From JAAYCI01 sp964369525 (GTDB lineage Bacteria > Bacillota > Clostridia > Oscillospirales > Ruminococcaceae), in assembly GCA_964369525.1 (NCBI GenBank), contig CAYJEW010000020.1, positions 1-34,087 on the forward strand: a stretch of 34,087 nt of DNA. Direction: 5' to 3'. The position numbers and the translations under genes are program-made. The notes under the pieces were generated by a model, which saw only the letters and a list, made by a program, of their open reading frames with translations, made no database searches and was not told where the DNA came from. Below, in pieces: positions 15,307-23,207 of the stretch (within the stretch, counting starts at the first letter, position 1; the number at the start of each line of letters is the position of its first letter).

Positions 15307-16464
15307 ATGTTTACAAAAGAGCAAGCGAAGCAACGGTTAGACGAGATACTTGAAAAGCAAAAACTCAGAGTTGCCGCAATGCGCACTCAAGGGGATTTTG
15401 TTAGCTACGACACGCTAAACCCCCTTATTATAGGCGTGTGTGGTGGCGACGGCATTGGCCCTGTTATCACGCAGGTTAGCGAGCAGGTTTTGCGCTTTTT
15501 GCTAAAGAGTGAGATGGAGGCAGGGCAGGTGGAGTTCCGCACAATAGACGGGCTAACCATTGAAAACCGCATAGCGTGCGGCGCGGCTATTCCCGAAGAC
15601 GTGCTGGCCGAGCTGAAAAAATGCCATGTTGTGCTAAAGGGCCCCACAACCACCCCAGACGCCTCCTACAAAGGCCCAAACCTTGAAAGTGCAAACGTGG
15701 CCATGCGCCGCGAGCTGGACCTTTTTGCAAACGTGCGCCCCGTGAAGGTACCCGAGCAAGGCATAGACTGGACATTTTTCCGCGAAAATACCGAGGGCAG
15801 CTATGCTGTTGGCTCACTCGGCTTTGAGGCAGAGGACGAGATTTCGGTGGATTTCACCATCACCACCACCGAAGGCACCCGCCGCATTGCCCACCTTGCG
15901 TGCGATTATGCCAAAAAGAACGGCAAAGACCGTGTTGCAATAGTTACAAAAGCCAACGTAATTAAAGAAACCGACGGCAAGTTTTTGCGGGTGTGCGAGC
16001 AGGTGGCCCAGCAGTACGAAGGCATTACCGCCGAGAGCTGGTACGCCGACATTATGACAGCAAAGCTGGTAGACGAAAAACGCCGCCGTGATTTTCAGGT
16101 AGTGGTACTCCCAAACCTGTACGGCGATATTATTACAGACGAAGCGGCTGAGTTTCAGGGCGGTGTGGGCACAGCAGGCAGCGCAAATATTGGCAAACGC
16201 TATGCAATGTTTGAGGCTATCCACGGCAGCGCACCACGCATGGTGGAAGAGGGCCGCGATATATATGCCGACCCCTGCAGCATGCTGCGTGCAAGCGTAC
16301 TTTTGCTACGGCACATAGGCAAAACAGCCGCCGCCGAAAAGCTTGAAAAAGCACTGGACATCTGCATGTTTACCGAGAAAAAACTGGCTATTACCGGCCG
16401 CAATACCGGCGCCACCAGCCAAGAGTTTGGCAGCTATGTTATGAGCACAATTGAAAAAATGTAA
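15307..16464 (+). CDS. Isocitrate dehydrogenase (isocitrate/isopropylmalate dehydrogenase family)
   Basis: A 385-residue beta-decarboxylating dehydrogenase converting isocitrate to 2-oxoglutarate. GGDGIGPVI is at 46-54. The substrate site has Ser128-x-Asn130-x3-Arg134 and Arg144, the same spacing as Ser113, Asn115, Arg119 and Arg129 of E. coli isocitrate dehydrogenase, whereas isopropylmalate dehydrogenases lack that Ser/Asn pair. ENTEGSYAVG and AIHGSAPRM follow. At the coenzyme-choosing positions Arg-Met replaces the Lys-Tyr of NADP enzymes and the Asp-Ile of NAD enzymes, so cofactor use is unclear. The N-terminal 40 residues are a charged extension. ATG at 15307 follows a weak AAAGG/CAGGT and is 20 bp after the lipoprotein stop. 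The aconitase gene upstream supports isocitrate as substrate. Confidence 0.9.
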   Translation: MFTKEQAKQRLDEILEKQKLRVAAMRTQGDFVSYDTLNPLIIGVCGGDGIGPVITQVSEQVLRFLLKSEMEAGQVEFRTIDGLTIENRIACGAAIPEDVLAELKKCHVVLKGPTTTPDASYKGPNLESANVAMRRELDLFANVRPVKVPEQGIDWTFFRENTEGSYAVGSLGFEAEDEISVDFTITTTEGTRRIAHLACDYAKKNGKDRVAIVTKANVIKETDGKFLRVCEQVAQQYEGITAESWYADIMTAKLVDEKRRRDFQVVVLPNLYGDIITDEAAEFQGGVGTAGSANIGKRYAMFEAIHGSAPRMVEEGRDIYADPCSMLRASVLLLRHIGKTAAAEKLEKALDICMFTEKKLAITGRNTGATSQEFGSYVMSTIEKM

Positions 16465-16496
16465 TGTTTGCCTATTTTCAGCTTTAGGAGAGGGTT

Positions 16497-17138
16497 ATGC
16501 CTAATACTTACCAAAAAATACCACTACCGGTAATAAAGCGCCTACCGCGCTACTACCGCCATATTGTTGCGCTGCATCAAAACGGGGTGGAGACTATCTC
16601 CTCTAAAATGCTTGCAGCACGCCTTGGCACAACTGCAAGCCAGGTGCGCCAAGACTTTAACTGCTTTGGCGGCTTTGGGCTGCAGGGCGTTGGCTACAAT
16701 GTGCAGCTACTTGTGCGCGAGCTGGAAAAACTGCTGTTTAGCGGCGGCGAGCTTTCGGCTGTTTTAATTGGTGCGGGCCGCCTTGGCCGCACAATGGCGC
16801 ACTTTTTAGACGTGCAGGCCAAAGGCTTTAAGCTTGTAGCTGCATTTGACCACGACCCGGAGGTTATAGGCCGTTTACTTGGTAATGTTCCGGTTCAGCA
16901 TGTGGAAAACCTTGTGGAGTTTTGCAAGGAACATACGCCGCAGATAGCCATGCTATGCATTCCCGAAAAAAGCGCGGCCGACCTTGCGCCGCTACTGCCG
17001 GAACTTGGCATTACCGGCGTGTGGAATTTTAGCAACTACGATCTTTCGGCAAACCTTACCGGCATTGCGGTGGAAAACGTGCACATAGGCGACAGCCTGC
17101 AAAGCCTTGGCTACAGGGTGCACAGCCCTGCTGAATAA
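16497..17138 (+). CDS. rex: Redox-sensing transcriptional repressor Rex
   Basis: A 213-residue regulator that senses the NADH/NAD+ ratio and in Gram-positive anaerobes represses fermentation and energy genes. Residues about 1-80 form the winged helix (VIKRLPRYYRHI and TTASQVRQDFNCFG are family signatures). The Rossmann domain begins with VLIGAGRLGRTM, followed by the AAFDHDP strand whose Asp contacts NAD(H). The C-terminal helix that swaps between subunits is present (LGYRVH). ATG at 16497 has AGGAGAGG (16486-16493). It lies 32 bp after isocitrate dehydrogenase in the same operon, which suggests that it may control, or be co-expressed with, 2-oxoglutarate synthesis. I found no good TTGTTAAN4TTAACAA Rex box in the window. 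Confidence 0.95.
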   Translation: MPNTYQKIPLPVIKRLPRYYRHIVALHQNGVETISSKMLAARLGTTASQVRQDFNCFGGFGLQGVGYNVQLLVRELEKLLFSGGELSAVLIGAGRLGRTMAHFLDVQAKGFKLVAAFDHDPEVIGRLLGNVPVQHVENLVEFCKEHTPQIAMLCIPEKSAADLAPLLPELGITGVWNFSNYDLSANLTGIAVENVHIGDSLQSLGYRVHSPAE

Positions 17139-17192
17139 AACATTGTTGTAATAAATTAAATCACATTGAAAATTATATTGGAGGTATCATTT

Positions 17193-17414
17193 ATGGCAGA
17201 GTTTAAATACGAGGTTACACAGCAGATTGCGGTGCTATCACAAAATGCAAACGGCTGGGAGCGCCAGCTAAACATGGTTAGCTGGAACGAGCGCGAGCCA
17301 AAGTACGATATTCGCGACTGGAGCCCAGACGGCGGCAAGATGAGCAAAGGCATTAGCATGACCGCCGAAGAGATGGCTATTTTGAAGTCGGTACTGGAAG
17401 ACTTGGAGCTGTAG
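17193..17414 (+). CDS. ydbC: YdbC/PC4-like small DNA-binding protein
   Basis: A 73-residue protein resembling the YdbC group of PC4-fold proteins, which bind single-stranded DNA in Gram-positives. Typical segments are EFKYEVTQQIAVLS near the N-terminus, then a WERQLNMVSWNEREPKYDIRDW beta region in two parts, and a final helix MTAEEMAILKSVLEDLEL. The ATG at 17193 is 7 nt after GGAGGT (17180-17185); an upstream in-frame start at 17166 would include that site and is rejected. It is 54 bp after rex and its stop is 1 bp before the HD-domain gene. The exact cellular role is not settled. Confidence 0.85.
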   Translation: MAEFKYEVTQQIAVLSQNANGWERQLNMVSWNEREPKYDIRDWSPDGGKMSKGISMTAEEMAILKSVLEDLEL

Positions 17415-17415
17415 C

Positions 17416-17997
17416 ATGAATTACACGCAGGAGTTTTTAGAGCTTTATAATCGCCACATCTCCCGCCCCGGCAGCGAAAAGCTGCTTGCATGGCTACACA
17501 CAACCGATTTTTTTACAGCACCTGCCTCCACACGCTACCACGGCGCATGCGAGGGCGGGCTGGTTATGCACAGCGTGAATGTGTGCAATGTGTTGCTTAG
17601 CCGTTTCCCCGAGGCCGAAGAAGGCGCAGAGGCCCTTACCATATGTGGGCTATTGCACGATTTATGTAAGGCGAACTTCTATAAACCCGGCTTTCGCAAC
17701 GTAAAAGACGATGCCACAGGCAAGTGGGAAAAGGTACCCAGCTACAGCGTGCAAGACGCGTTCCCCTATGGGCATGGAGAAAAAAGTGTGTTTCTTGTAG
17801 AGCGCTTTATGAAGCTACGCTCGGCAGAAGCTGTGGCAATACGCTGGCACATGGGCGGCTTTGACGATGCAGTACGTGGCGGCAGCTACGCCATAAGCGA
17901 CGCATGGCGCAACTACCCACTTGGCGTAATGCTACACATGGCAGACCTTGAAGCAAGCTACCTGCTAGAGCGCGGCACCAGCGACGTACCCAACTAA
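17416..17997 (+). CDS. HD-domain phosphohydrolase
   Basis: A 193-residue protein with the metal-binding HD pattern: His52 (GGLVMHS), His81-Asp82 (LLHDLCK), His120 (YGHGEKS), His145 (IRWHMG) and Asp177 (LHMADLEASYL). Such proteins hydrolyse phosphate esters of nucleotides or similar compounds; the substrate cannot be predicted here. The ATG at 17416 is preceded by GGAG (17404-17407) and lies 1 bp after the ydbC stop, so the pair is translationally linked. It ends the aconitase operon, 120 bp before a strong terminator. Fold call is secure. Confidence 0.88.
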   Translation: MNYTQEFLELYNRHISRPGSEKLLAWLHTTDFFTAPASTRYHGACEGGLVMHSVNVCNVLLSRFPEAEEGAEALTICGLLHDLCKANFYKPGFRNVKDDATGKWEKVPSYSVQDAFPYGHGEKSVFLVERFMKLRSAEAVAIRWHMGGFDDAVRGGSYAISDAWRNYPLGVMLHMADLEASYLLERGTSDVPN

Positions 17998-18119
17998 AAA
18001 AAGAACATCCATTGAAATGCTTTGTAGCACCATATGCGCTAATATTGCGGCACTTCAGACTGTAAAAGCATTATATGTCTACCTTTTAGCCATCTACCCT
18101 ACTAAGCAAATATGAAATG

Positions 18120-18153
18120 AAAACCCCCAAAGGCAGCCGCCTTTGGGGGTTTT
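18120..18153. terminator. Bidirectional terminator between the aconitase operon and ftsZ
   Basis: AAAACCCCCAAAGGC (18120-18134) pairs over 15 bp with GCCTTTGGGGGTTTT (18139-18153) around a 4-nt loop. It serves both the plus-strand HD gene and minus-strand ftsZ, whose stop is 20 bp away. The 17998-18119 stretch before it holds no gene. Confidence 0.95.
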
Positions 18154-18172
18154 GTGTGTTATATAATTTTAT

Positions 18173-19270
18173 CTATCGTTCTCTGTTGTTGAGAATATTC
18201 AAGATGTCGTCGTAGTATTCGTTGTCGCTACGCACAGCTTCGTCTTCCAGCCCCTCGCCTGCAAACACAAGCGATGGCGCCACTGCGGCTGCGCCGCCTA
18301 CCGTGCTTGCGCCTGTGCTGTCGAACCCTGTGGCCACAACCGTTACCTGCATCATGTCGGTCATGCTTTCGTCAAACGCAGCGCCCCAAATAATGTTTGC
18401 ATCGGGGTGGGCGGCAGCCGTGATTTTGTTGGCGGCTATCTCTACATCTTCCAGCGGAATGTCGGGCGAGGTGGTGATGTTGATAATAACGCCTCGTGCG
18501 CCCGAAATGCTTGTTTCCAAAAGCGGGCTGGTGATAGCGGCAGAGGCGGCGTCTTCGGCCATGTTTCCTCCACGTGCCTCGCCTGTACCCATGTGTGCAT
18601 AGCCTGCATCGCGCATTATGTTGCGCACATCGGCAAAGTCTAGGTTAATAAAGCTGGGTACATTTACCAGCGCCGATATGCTCTCTACGCCTTGGCGCAG
18701 TACATTATCAGCCGCCGCAAACGCATTGGCCAGCGTGATTTTTTCTTGACTTATGAGCTTTAGGCGCTCATTGGGGATAACAATTTGGCTGTCTACCCGC
18801 TCTAGCAAAGCGCGGATACCTTCTTCTGCGCGCGCCATTTTGATGCGGCCTTCAAACGCAAACGGCTTTGTAACAATGCCAACCGTTAAAATGCCCATCT
18901 CTTTAGCAACATCTGCCACAACCGGTGCGGCGCCTGTGCCTGTGCCACCGCCCATGCCGGCGGTGATAAAGGCCATCTGCGCGCCTTTAAGCGCCGCTGC
19001 AATTTCGTCGCGGCTTTCCTCTGCACTGCGCTGGCCAATTTCGGGGTCGCCGCCTGCACCGCGCCCACGGGTGAGCTTAGCACCAAGCTGAACCTTTTGG
19101 GTGGCTTTTGAAGTAAAAAGCACCTGCTGGTCGGTATTCATTGTGATATATTCAACACCCTGCAGGCCGTACTCTATCATGCGGTTCACAGCGTTACCGC
19201 CGCCACCGCCAACGCCAACCACCTTTATGTTGGTTACGTTCTGCATCTCTTCGTCCAAAACAAATGCCAT
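18173..19270 (-). CDS. ftsZ: Cell division protein FtsZ
   Basis: A 365-residue tubulin-like GTPase that forms the Z ring. It shows the N-terminal VVGVGGGGGNAVNRM loop, the tubulin signature GGGTGTGAAP at 107-116 and the T7 catalytic loop NLDFADVRNIM near 208. The C-terminal linker is short, about 30 residues, and ends YDDILNILNNRER, a variant of the usual DIPxFLR tail that binds FtsA, SepF and similar partners. ATG at 19270 has GGAGG 9 nt upstream. It is the last gene of the dcw cluster, separated from ftsQ by 155 bp that carry a candidate promoter and two dyads, so FtsZ levels may be set independently. No ftsA or sepF is next to it. Confidence 0.97.
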   Translation of the reverse strand: MAFVLDEEMQNVTNIKVVGVGGGGGNAVNRMIEYGLQGVEYITMNTDQQVLFTSKATQKVQLGAKLTRGRGAGGDPEIGQRSAEESRDEIAAALKGAQMAFITAGMGGGTGTGAAPVVADVAKEMGILTVGIVTKPFAFEGRIKMARAEEGIRALLERVDSQIVIPNERLKLISQEKITLANAFAAADNVLRQGVESISALVNVPSFINLDFADVRNIMRDAGYAHMGTGEARGGNMAEDAASAAITSPLLETSISGARGVIINITTSPDIPLEDVEIAANKITAAAHPDANIIWGAAFDESMTDMMQVTVVATGFDSTGASTVGGAAAVAPSLVFAGEGLEDEAVRSDNEYYDDILNILNNRER

Positions 19271-19297
19271 ACTATCTATCCTCCCAACTTACCTTAT

Positions 19298-19326
19298 ACA
19301 ATATCAGAATTACGCATTTAATTCAA
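19298..19326 (-). promoter_or_regulatory. Candidate ftsZ-proximal promoter with internal dyad
   Basis: Minus strand: TTGAAT (plus 19321-19326), 17-bp spacer, TATTGT (plus 19298-19303), about 30 bp before ftsZ. A perfect inverted repeat GAATTA-N6-TAATTC (19307-19324) occupies the spacer and part of the -35, as an operator would. The -10 is a weak match. Confidence 0.55.
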
Positions 19327-19356
19327 GGGTTTTGCACCAGAAAACCACCAAATATT

Positions 19357-19378
19357 TGCAATATAGGGCAAAATTGCA
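19357..19378. repeat. Inverted repeat upstream of the ftsZ promoter
   Basis: TGCAAT (19357-19362) and ATTGCA (19373-19378) form a perfect 6-bp dyad with a 10-bp spacer, 30 bp upstream of the candidate ftsZ promoter. It may be a protein site or chance. Confidence 0.35.
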
Positions 19379-19425
19379 GTAATGTGGCACAAAATGTTGT
19401 GGTATGGCCCCCTGCGCCCTGCCTG

Positions 19426-20730
19426 CTATTCCTGCGAGAAATAACTGCGGCCTGTGGCAATGTAGTACCTCATGTCCAGCGTGCCACGGTCGGCAGGGCC
19501 TATGCGCTCTTGCTCTGTGCCTGAAAGCAGAACAACCACCGTTTCCAGCTTTTGCTCAAGGTCGTTTTGGGTGCCCAGCAGTACGGTTATACGCTCGTCC
19601 CAGCCAAAGCTTAGGCTTAGTGTGTCCTGCACATTTATCCAGCTAACGCCCTGCAGCTCACTTGCCGAAAGCAGCTGCAACATCTGCTGCAACACCGCCA
19701 AACGCTCGACAGCTTCTTGCGGGCTGCCTCCTTCGCTTTGGGTGGGTAGGCTTTCGGGCGGAGTGCTCTCGACAGGTGTGCTACTGCTGCCGGCAGCTGT
19801 ACTTTCGCTACTACTATCGGCGGCTGTGCTTTCGGGGACACTGCTACTTTCACTTAAGGCGCTACTGCTATCGCTTGCGGCGGCGCTTTGCTCCGACTGC
19901 GGCAGAATAATATCATCATCGCCGCTGCCGCTTTGGCTTGCAGCGGCCTCTGCCGCCGCCTGCACGTCTTGGTTTAGCGCAAGCGGCATACCCTCTTGCA
20001 GCTGCAGGCCTATGAGCCCGTCTATGCGCACAAGGCCTTGCGGCTCTTCGCTTGTTATGCGCAAAACCTTGCTGCTACTGCTAAGCACCGCCCATTCGCC
20101 CTGCCATTCAAGATAGTACGCCTCTTGTGCGGCACTGGCTTCAAACACAATGGTGGAGGGCAGCTGCCTGCGCACCCGCACCTGCTCTATATATGGCAGC
20201 TGCTGGGTTATACGCAGCTGTGCATTTTCGCTTGAAAAGCCATACATATTATCGCCTATAGCATGGCCAAACACATCGGCCAATTGCTGTACCGTGTAGG
20301 GCACATCTCCCTGTAGCTCGTAATGCTCTATGTTAAACAATAACATAACCGACAGCCACACGCCGCCGGCAATAACCGCTACCAGCCCCAGCACTGCCGC
20401 CGCCCTTCTGCGGCGGCGCCGTCTTGTGGGATTTGCGGGTTTTTGTGGGGCTTTTTTTCGCTTTTGGGTTGTTTTTTCTGCTTTGGGCTCTGCATTTGGA
20501 AGTTTAATAGGCGGCGCTGTGTGCTCTGGCATTAGGTGGGGCGGTGGTGGGCGCCGCTTTATGCTATCAAATGCGTCCTGTGGTGGCACACGGCCTATGT
20601 ACTGCGGCGGTGCCTGCTCTTGTTTTGGCGGGGCTTGCTCTTCTTTTTTTGGCTGCGCGCCAAAAAGCTTTTTCTTTTTTTTTGCCAGCGCGCACACCAC
20701 CTTTACCTGTATTGGGGCCAAAACGCCCAT
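19426..20730 (-). CDS. ftsQ: Cell division protein FtsQ/DivIB
   Basis: A 434-residue bitopic protein of the FtsQ-FtsL-FtsB complex that regulates the septal synthase. A long cytoplasmic Pro/Lys-rich N-terminus ends in a run of Arg (about 103-109), followed by one membrane helix (about 110-133) and an extracellular POTRA domain (FNIEHYELQGDVPYTVQQL onward). The beta domain follows, but residues about 257-340 are a Ser/Glu/Ala/Pro-rich low-complexity insert before the last beta/helix section. ATG at 20730 lies 4 nt after the murG stop with no clear ribosome binding site, implying coupled translation. Identity rests on the POTRA pattern, topology and position between murG and ftsZ. Confidence 0.88.
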   Translation of the reverse strand: MGVLAPIQVKVVCALAKKKKKLFGAQPKKEEQAPPKQEQAPPQYIGRVPPQDAFDSIKRRPPPPHLMPEHTAPPIKLPNAEPKAEKTTQKRKKAPQKPANPTRRRRRRRAAAVLGLVAVIAGGVWLSVMLLFNIEHYELQGDVPYTVQQLADVFGHAIGDNMYGFSSENAQLRITQQLPYIEQVRVRRQLPSTIVFEASAAQEAYYLEWQGEWAVLSSSSKVLRITSEEPQGLVRIDGLIGLQLQEGMPLALNQDVQAAAEAAASQSGSGDDDIILPQSEQSAAASDSSSALSESSSVPESTAADSSSESTAAGSSSTPVESTPPESLPTQSEGGSPQEAVERLAVLQQMLQLLSASELQGVSWINVQDTLSLSFGWDERITVLLGTQNDLEQKLETVVVLLSGTEQERIGPADRGTLDMRYYIATGRSYFSQE

Positions 20731-20734
20731 ATCT

Positions 20735-21847
20735 TTAGCCCATCAACCCTGCCAAAGCGCTTACAATATCTTGCAGGGCGTTTGGTTTATCCAAAGTTTT
20801 TGCGGCATCGCCCATCTGCTGCAGTGTCTCTTTGTTTTCTGTAATGCGGCTAACTATCTCTATAAGGCTCTGTTCTGAAAGCTCGCTCTCTTGCAAAAGT
20901 TCTGCCGCACCTGCATGCACAAACTCCATTGCATTGTGGTACTGGTGGTTTTCGGCCACGTTTGGCGAGGGCAAAAGTACCGACGCCCTACCCACAGCCG
21001 CAAGCTCGGCCAGCGTAAGCGCACCTGCGCGGCATATTACAAGGTCGGCCGCGGCGAGCATCTTTGGCATATCGTCTATGTATTCCTTAATTATAAAGTT
21101 TTCACGCCCGCTAAGGCCAAGGCGCTCGGCCGTGTGGGCAAAGTCTTCTTTTTCTATGCTACCTGTAGCGTGGATGTGCAAAAAGTTTTTGTGCTCTACG
21201 TGCCATGCTGCCAGCTGTGCTGCGGCCTCGTTTAGCCGCATGGCGCCAAGGCTACCGCCATAACTTAGTAGTACGGTGCGCTCGCCTGCGCCAATTGAAA
21301 GACGCGCGGCCTCGCGGTTTGCCTGTTTTATTTGTGGGCGCACGGGGTTACCGCTAACCACCGTTTTACCGGGGTGGCCAAGACGGTCTACGGCGCTTTG
21401 GGTTGGGGCAAACACAAGGTTTACCCACCTTGCTAAAAGGCGATTTGTTACGCCCGGGTATGCGTTTTGCTCGTGGATAGCTGTTTTTATGCCCATGCGC
21501 GCGGCCTGCTGCAAAATAGGGCCGCTCACATAGCCGCCGGTACCCACAACCAGCTGAGGGTTTACCTCTTTAAGTATCCGCTTTGCGGCGGCAGGCGCAA
21601 AAGCCAGATGCCAAGCCGCTACGGCATTGCGAGCAATGTTTTTAGGGGTAAAGCTACGCTGTACGCCACGCACCTCTATATGGTGAAACGGGTAGCCCGC
21701 TTTTTCCACAAGGCCTCGCTCCATACCGCCTTGCCTGCCTGCAAAATGTATTTCGGCACTGGAGAAACGCTCTTGCAAACCCTCGGCTATTGCAAGGGCG
21801 GGGTTTACATGGCCTGCTGTGCCACCGGCCGCAAACAAAATTCGCAT
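20735..21847 (-). CDS. murG: UDP-GlcNAc:lipid I N-acetylglucosaminyltransferase MurG
   Basis: A 370-residue peripheral membrane GT-B enzyme that adds GlcNAc to lipid I to make lipid II. The N-terminal loop AAGGTAGHVNPALAIAE, the second G loop GTGGYVSGPIL and the C-terminal donor motif RAGALTLAELAAVGRASVLLPSP are all present. ATG at 21847 overlaps the ftsW stop (TAATG) and has GGGAGGT 6 nt upstream. It is placed directly after ftsW, the usual order when murD/ftsW/murG are adjacent, and is followed by ftsQ. Confidence 0.97.
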   Translation of the reverse strand: MRILFAAGGTAGHVNPALAIAEGLQERFSSAEIHFAGRQGGMERGLVEKAGYPFHHIEVRGVQRSFTPKNIARNAVAAWHLAFAPAAAKRILKEVNPQLVVGTGGYVSGPILQQAARMGIKTAIHEQNAYPGVTNRLLARWVNLVFAPTQSAVDRLGHPGKTVVSGNPVRPQIKQANREAARLSIGAGERTVLLSYGGSLGAMRLNEAAAQLAAWHVEHKNFLHIHATGSIEKEDFAHTAERLGLSGRENFIIKEYIDDMPKMLAAADLVICRAGALTLAELAAVGRASVLLPSPNVAENHQYHNAMEFVHAGAAELLQESELSEQSLIEIVSRITENKETLQQMGDAAKTLDKPNALQDIVSALAGLMG

Positions 21848-23151
21848 TAGCCTACCTCCCTTTGCCTGCTCTGCCTACTTTGCCGCACCGTGTTTAGCGC
21901 TTGCACAGGCGGCATCTCCGCTTTTTGCTGAGCTTTATTTGCACTGCGCGATACCGACAAAAGCACACCCACCTGCCCCAGTAGCATAACAAGCGATGTG
22001 CCACCGTATGAGAAAAACGGCAGGCTAATGCCTGTGGAGGGGATAGCGTTTAGGTTAACTGCCACATGCAAAAATGCTTGCAGCGCTATCTGCACGCTGG
22101 TGCCTATAACAAGCATAGAGCCAAACCTGTCTTGTGCGCGCATGGCTATGTATATACCTCTTACAAAAAGCGCAAGGTACAAAAGCATTACCACTATGCC
22201 ACCAATCATGCCCAGCTCTTCGCATAGTATGGCGTAAATATAGTCGTTGTAAACCTCGGGCAGATATAGGTACTTTTGCACGCTATCGCCTATGCCAAGG
22301 CCTGTAACGCCGCCGCTACCAACAGCTATTAGCGCCTGTATTGTTTGGTGGGCGCTTGTGGGGTCTGCGCTGAAGGGGTCTAGCCAAACCTCTATGCGGC
22401 TAATTGCGTAGCTTGGCAGCAGCTGCGGCGCCTGCGTTACCACAAGGTAAGCGCCGCCAACAACCCCTGCGCCCATGCCCACAAGCCATCGCAGCCGTGT
22501 ACCCCCGGCAAACATCATGGACACGCCTATACCTATAACAAGTATGGTGCACGACAAATGCGGCTCTAGCACAAGCAGTATGCACATAAGCCCAAGCACC
22601 ATCATAAACGGCAAAACGCCGTACTGAAAATGTTTCATGCGCTTTTGGTTTATGGCCAGCATTTTGGCAAACACCACAATTAGCGCAAACTTTGCTATCT
22701 CGCTTGGCTGAAAGCCTCTACTTTGGTTTAAATCCAGCCATATCCAGCGATGGGCGCTATTTTTTTCGGGCATAAACAGCACAATGATAAGCATCATAAA
22801 TGCCGCAATGGCAATGGGCCACGCCAGCTTGCGGAATATGCGGTAGTCTACAAAAGAGGCCACCACCATAGCAAACACGCCCAGCACCGCATAGCGCAGC
22901 TGGCTTTCGATAAAGTTGTAGCTATCGCCACGGCGCAGATACCCGCTGGGGTACGACGCCGAAAACAGCATAACAAGGCCAAACAAAAGTAGTACAAGCA
23001 CAATGCCAAGCATGGGTATATCTATACCGCCCAGCTGAAGGGGTATTTTTATGCGGCTTTTTTTCTTTAGTGGTGGCGCAAGGCGCACCCTGGCCTGCGC
23101 GCTATAGTTCTGCCGCGAAGCTCGGTGCATACCGGTATTTTGGCTGGCCAC
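21847..23151 (-). CDS. ftsW: Septal peptidoglycan polymerase FtsW
   Basis: A 434-residue SEDS glycosyltransferase polymerising lipid II at the septum together with FtsI. A basic N-terminal tail of about 45 residues leads into about ten membrane helices. SEDS hallmarks include WIWLDLNQSRGFQPSEIAK, PEVYNDYIYAILCEELG (catalytic-loop region) and STGISLPFFSYGGTS. The start is a GTG at 23151 with AGGAGG 7 nt upstream. FtsW rather than RodA or SpoVE is chosen from its place in the dcw cluster, but SpoVE, encoded at the same site in spore formers, cannot be excluded. It follows mraY by 56 bp, with no murD between them. Confidence 0.93.
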   Translation of the reverse strand: MASQNTGMHRASRQNYSAQARVRLAPPLKKKSRIKIPLQLGGIDIPMLGIVLVLLLFGLVMLFSASYPSGYLRRGDSYNFIESQLRYAVLGVFAMVVASFVDYRIFRKLAWPIAIAAFMMLIIVLFMPEKNSAHRWIWLDLNQSRGFQPSEIAKFALIVVFAKMLAINQKRMKHFQYGVLPFMMVLGLMCILLVLEPHLSCTILVIGIGVSMMFAGGTRLRWLVGMGAGVVGGAYLVVTQAPQLLPSYAISRIEVWLDPFSADPTSAHQTIQALIAVGSGGVTGLGIGDSVQKYLYLPEVYNDYIYAILCEELGMIGGIVVMLLYLALFVRGIYIAMRAQDRFGSMLVIGTSVQIALQAFLHVAVNLNAIPSTGISLPFFSYGGTSLVMLLGQVGVLLSVSRSANKAQQKAEMPPVQALNTVRQSRQSRQREVG

Positions 23152-23207
23152 AGCATCCCCTCCTTTTGATTTTTTGTGCTCTTATTTTATCCGCCTATGC
23201 TGCGCTT

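Noticed and set aside
17139..17192. Possible Rex box downstream of rex (TTGTAATAAATTAAATCA)
   Set aside because: It matches the TTGTTAAN4TTAACAA consensus at too few positions and is in an AT-rich gap where such matches arise by chance.
19472..20116. Plus-strand open frame of 214 codons
   Set aside because: It is a shadow of the Ser-rich part of ftsQ on the opposite strand; its composition reflects that repeat-like region.
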